This document shows, piece by piece, positions 63,896 through 64,000 of a stretch of DNA of 64,000 nt (within the stretch, counting starts at the first letter, position 1; every line of letters starts with the position of its first letter). A model generated the notes under the pieces. The model had not been told where the DNA came from. It saw nothing but the letters and a program-made list of their open reading frames with translations, and searched no databases. The stretch is taken from NCBI RefSeq assembly GCF_003850565.1, contig NZ_CP027706.1, positions 5,394,001 through 5,458,000 on the forward strand. The letters are read 5' to 3'. A program made the position numbers and the translations under genes. The stretch is from Pseudomonas sessilinigenes (lineage in GTDB: Bacteria; Pseudomonadota; Gammaproteobacteria; Pseudomonadales; Pseudomonadaceae).

Positions 63896-64000
63896 TCAGA
63901 CCATCGGCGACCAGCGCTGGGACCAGTCGTTATCTCTCTGGATGACCTCGCGCAAGACATCGAAAGCCTGTTGCAGCGGCTCCGAATCCCGCTCCCGGGC
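63896..64000 (-). CDS. 3' end of an unidentified gene (partial)
   Basis: The minus strand from the window edge to a TGA at 63896 encodes about 34 residues ending DSEPLQQAFDVLREVIQRDN then DWSQRWSPMV. It runs off the right edge. The LREVI helix resembles the C-terminus of some LysR-type regulators, but this is too short to name. Confidence 0.5.
   Translation of the reverse strand, partial: ARERDSEPLQQAFDVLREVIQRDNDWSQRWSPMV

Overview
The window looks like a chromosomal segment of a fluorescent Pseudomonas (P. fluorescens group). The evidence is the high GC of most genes, a complete eight-gene arn (lipid A aminoarabinose) operon ending in ugd, a Pseudomonas-type REP doublet, and dense operons with ATGA-type start/stop overlaps. 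No rRNA, tRNA or CRISPR array was seen. All assignments come from reading motifs and gene order; no database search was run.

Region 1 (1-11.3 kb) is a patchy, lower-GC accessory zone. It holds the 5' part of an aldehyde dehydrogenase, an enoyl-CoA hydratase, the 3' scrap of an alcohol dehydrogenase, a KfrA-like coiled-coil DNA-binding protein, a BamE-like lipoprotein, a DUF3800 protein, a three-gene overlapping operon with an AbrB-type protein opposite an XRE regulator, an unpaired ParS/MbcA-type antitoxin, an IS66 transposase scrap, a short KfrA-like gene with a frame break, an unpaired AbiEi-type antitoxin and an orphan protein. Long stretches have no gene. It resembles a decayed insertion hotspot.

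Region 2 (11.3-32.7 kb) is the most interesting part. First comes a compact operon of unknown function (11356-14107). It encodes a 169-residue protein ending in six perfect 13-residue repeats (VEALTACAMDKCK), a DegT-type PLP enzyme whose start lies inside the last repeat, and a protein with DIKG and DFG motifs reminiscent of a kinase-like fold. After a DJ-1/PfpI protein and a 0.7 kb leader there is a nonribosomal peptide cluster (15615-32675): a free condensation domain, a carrier-thioesterase with a cysteine nucleophile, an SHMT-like enzyme, an iron-sulfur flavoprotein, an AlkZ/AlkX-type (HTH_42) DNA glycosylase-like protein, an A-T-Cy-A-T synthetase, a free PaaK-like adenylating enzyme, both anthranilate synthase subunits, a DHA2-type exporter and a condensation-like protein lacking the HH motif. 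A plausible model is an anthranilate (or other aryl) starter joined to a heterocyclised Cys/Ser/Thr-type residue, released by the Cys thioesterase and exported. The DNA glycosylase-like gene suggests the product may attack DNA. I do not recognise the cluster as a known pathway.

Region 3 (32.8-50.4 kb) is ordinary chromosome: a GNAT acetyltransferase, a crotonase, an AraC regulator, a LysE exporter, a Nudix hydrolase, an alpha/beta hydrolase, a Sco1/PCuAC copper-delivery pair, a methyltransferase, an MFS exporter, an Fe-S DeoR-type regulator with a hydrolase, an outer-membrane protein, a lipoprotein/glucosaminidase pair, a Fur-box-preceded ferric ABC transporter, a solitary DUF4880 protein and a tyrosine recombinase.

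Region 4 (50.8-64 kb) is the arnBCADTEF-ugd operon, which modifies lipid A with 4-amino-4-deoxy-L-arabinose. It is followed by a second GT39-type membrane glycosyltransferase, a GNAT enzyme, an MFS transporter, an HPP membrane protein and the 3' end of an unidentified gene.
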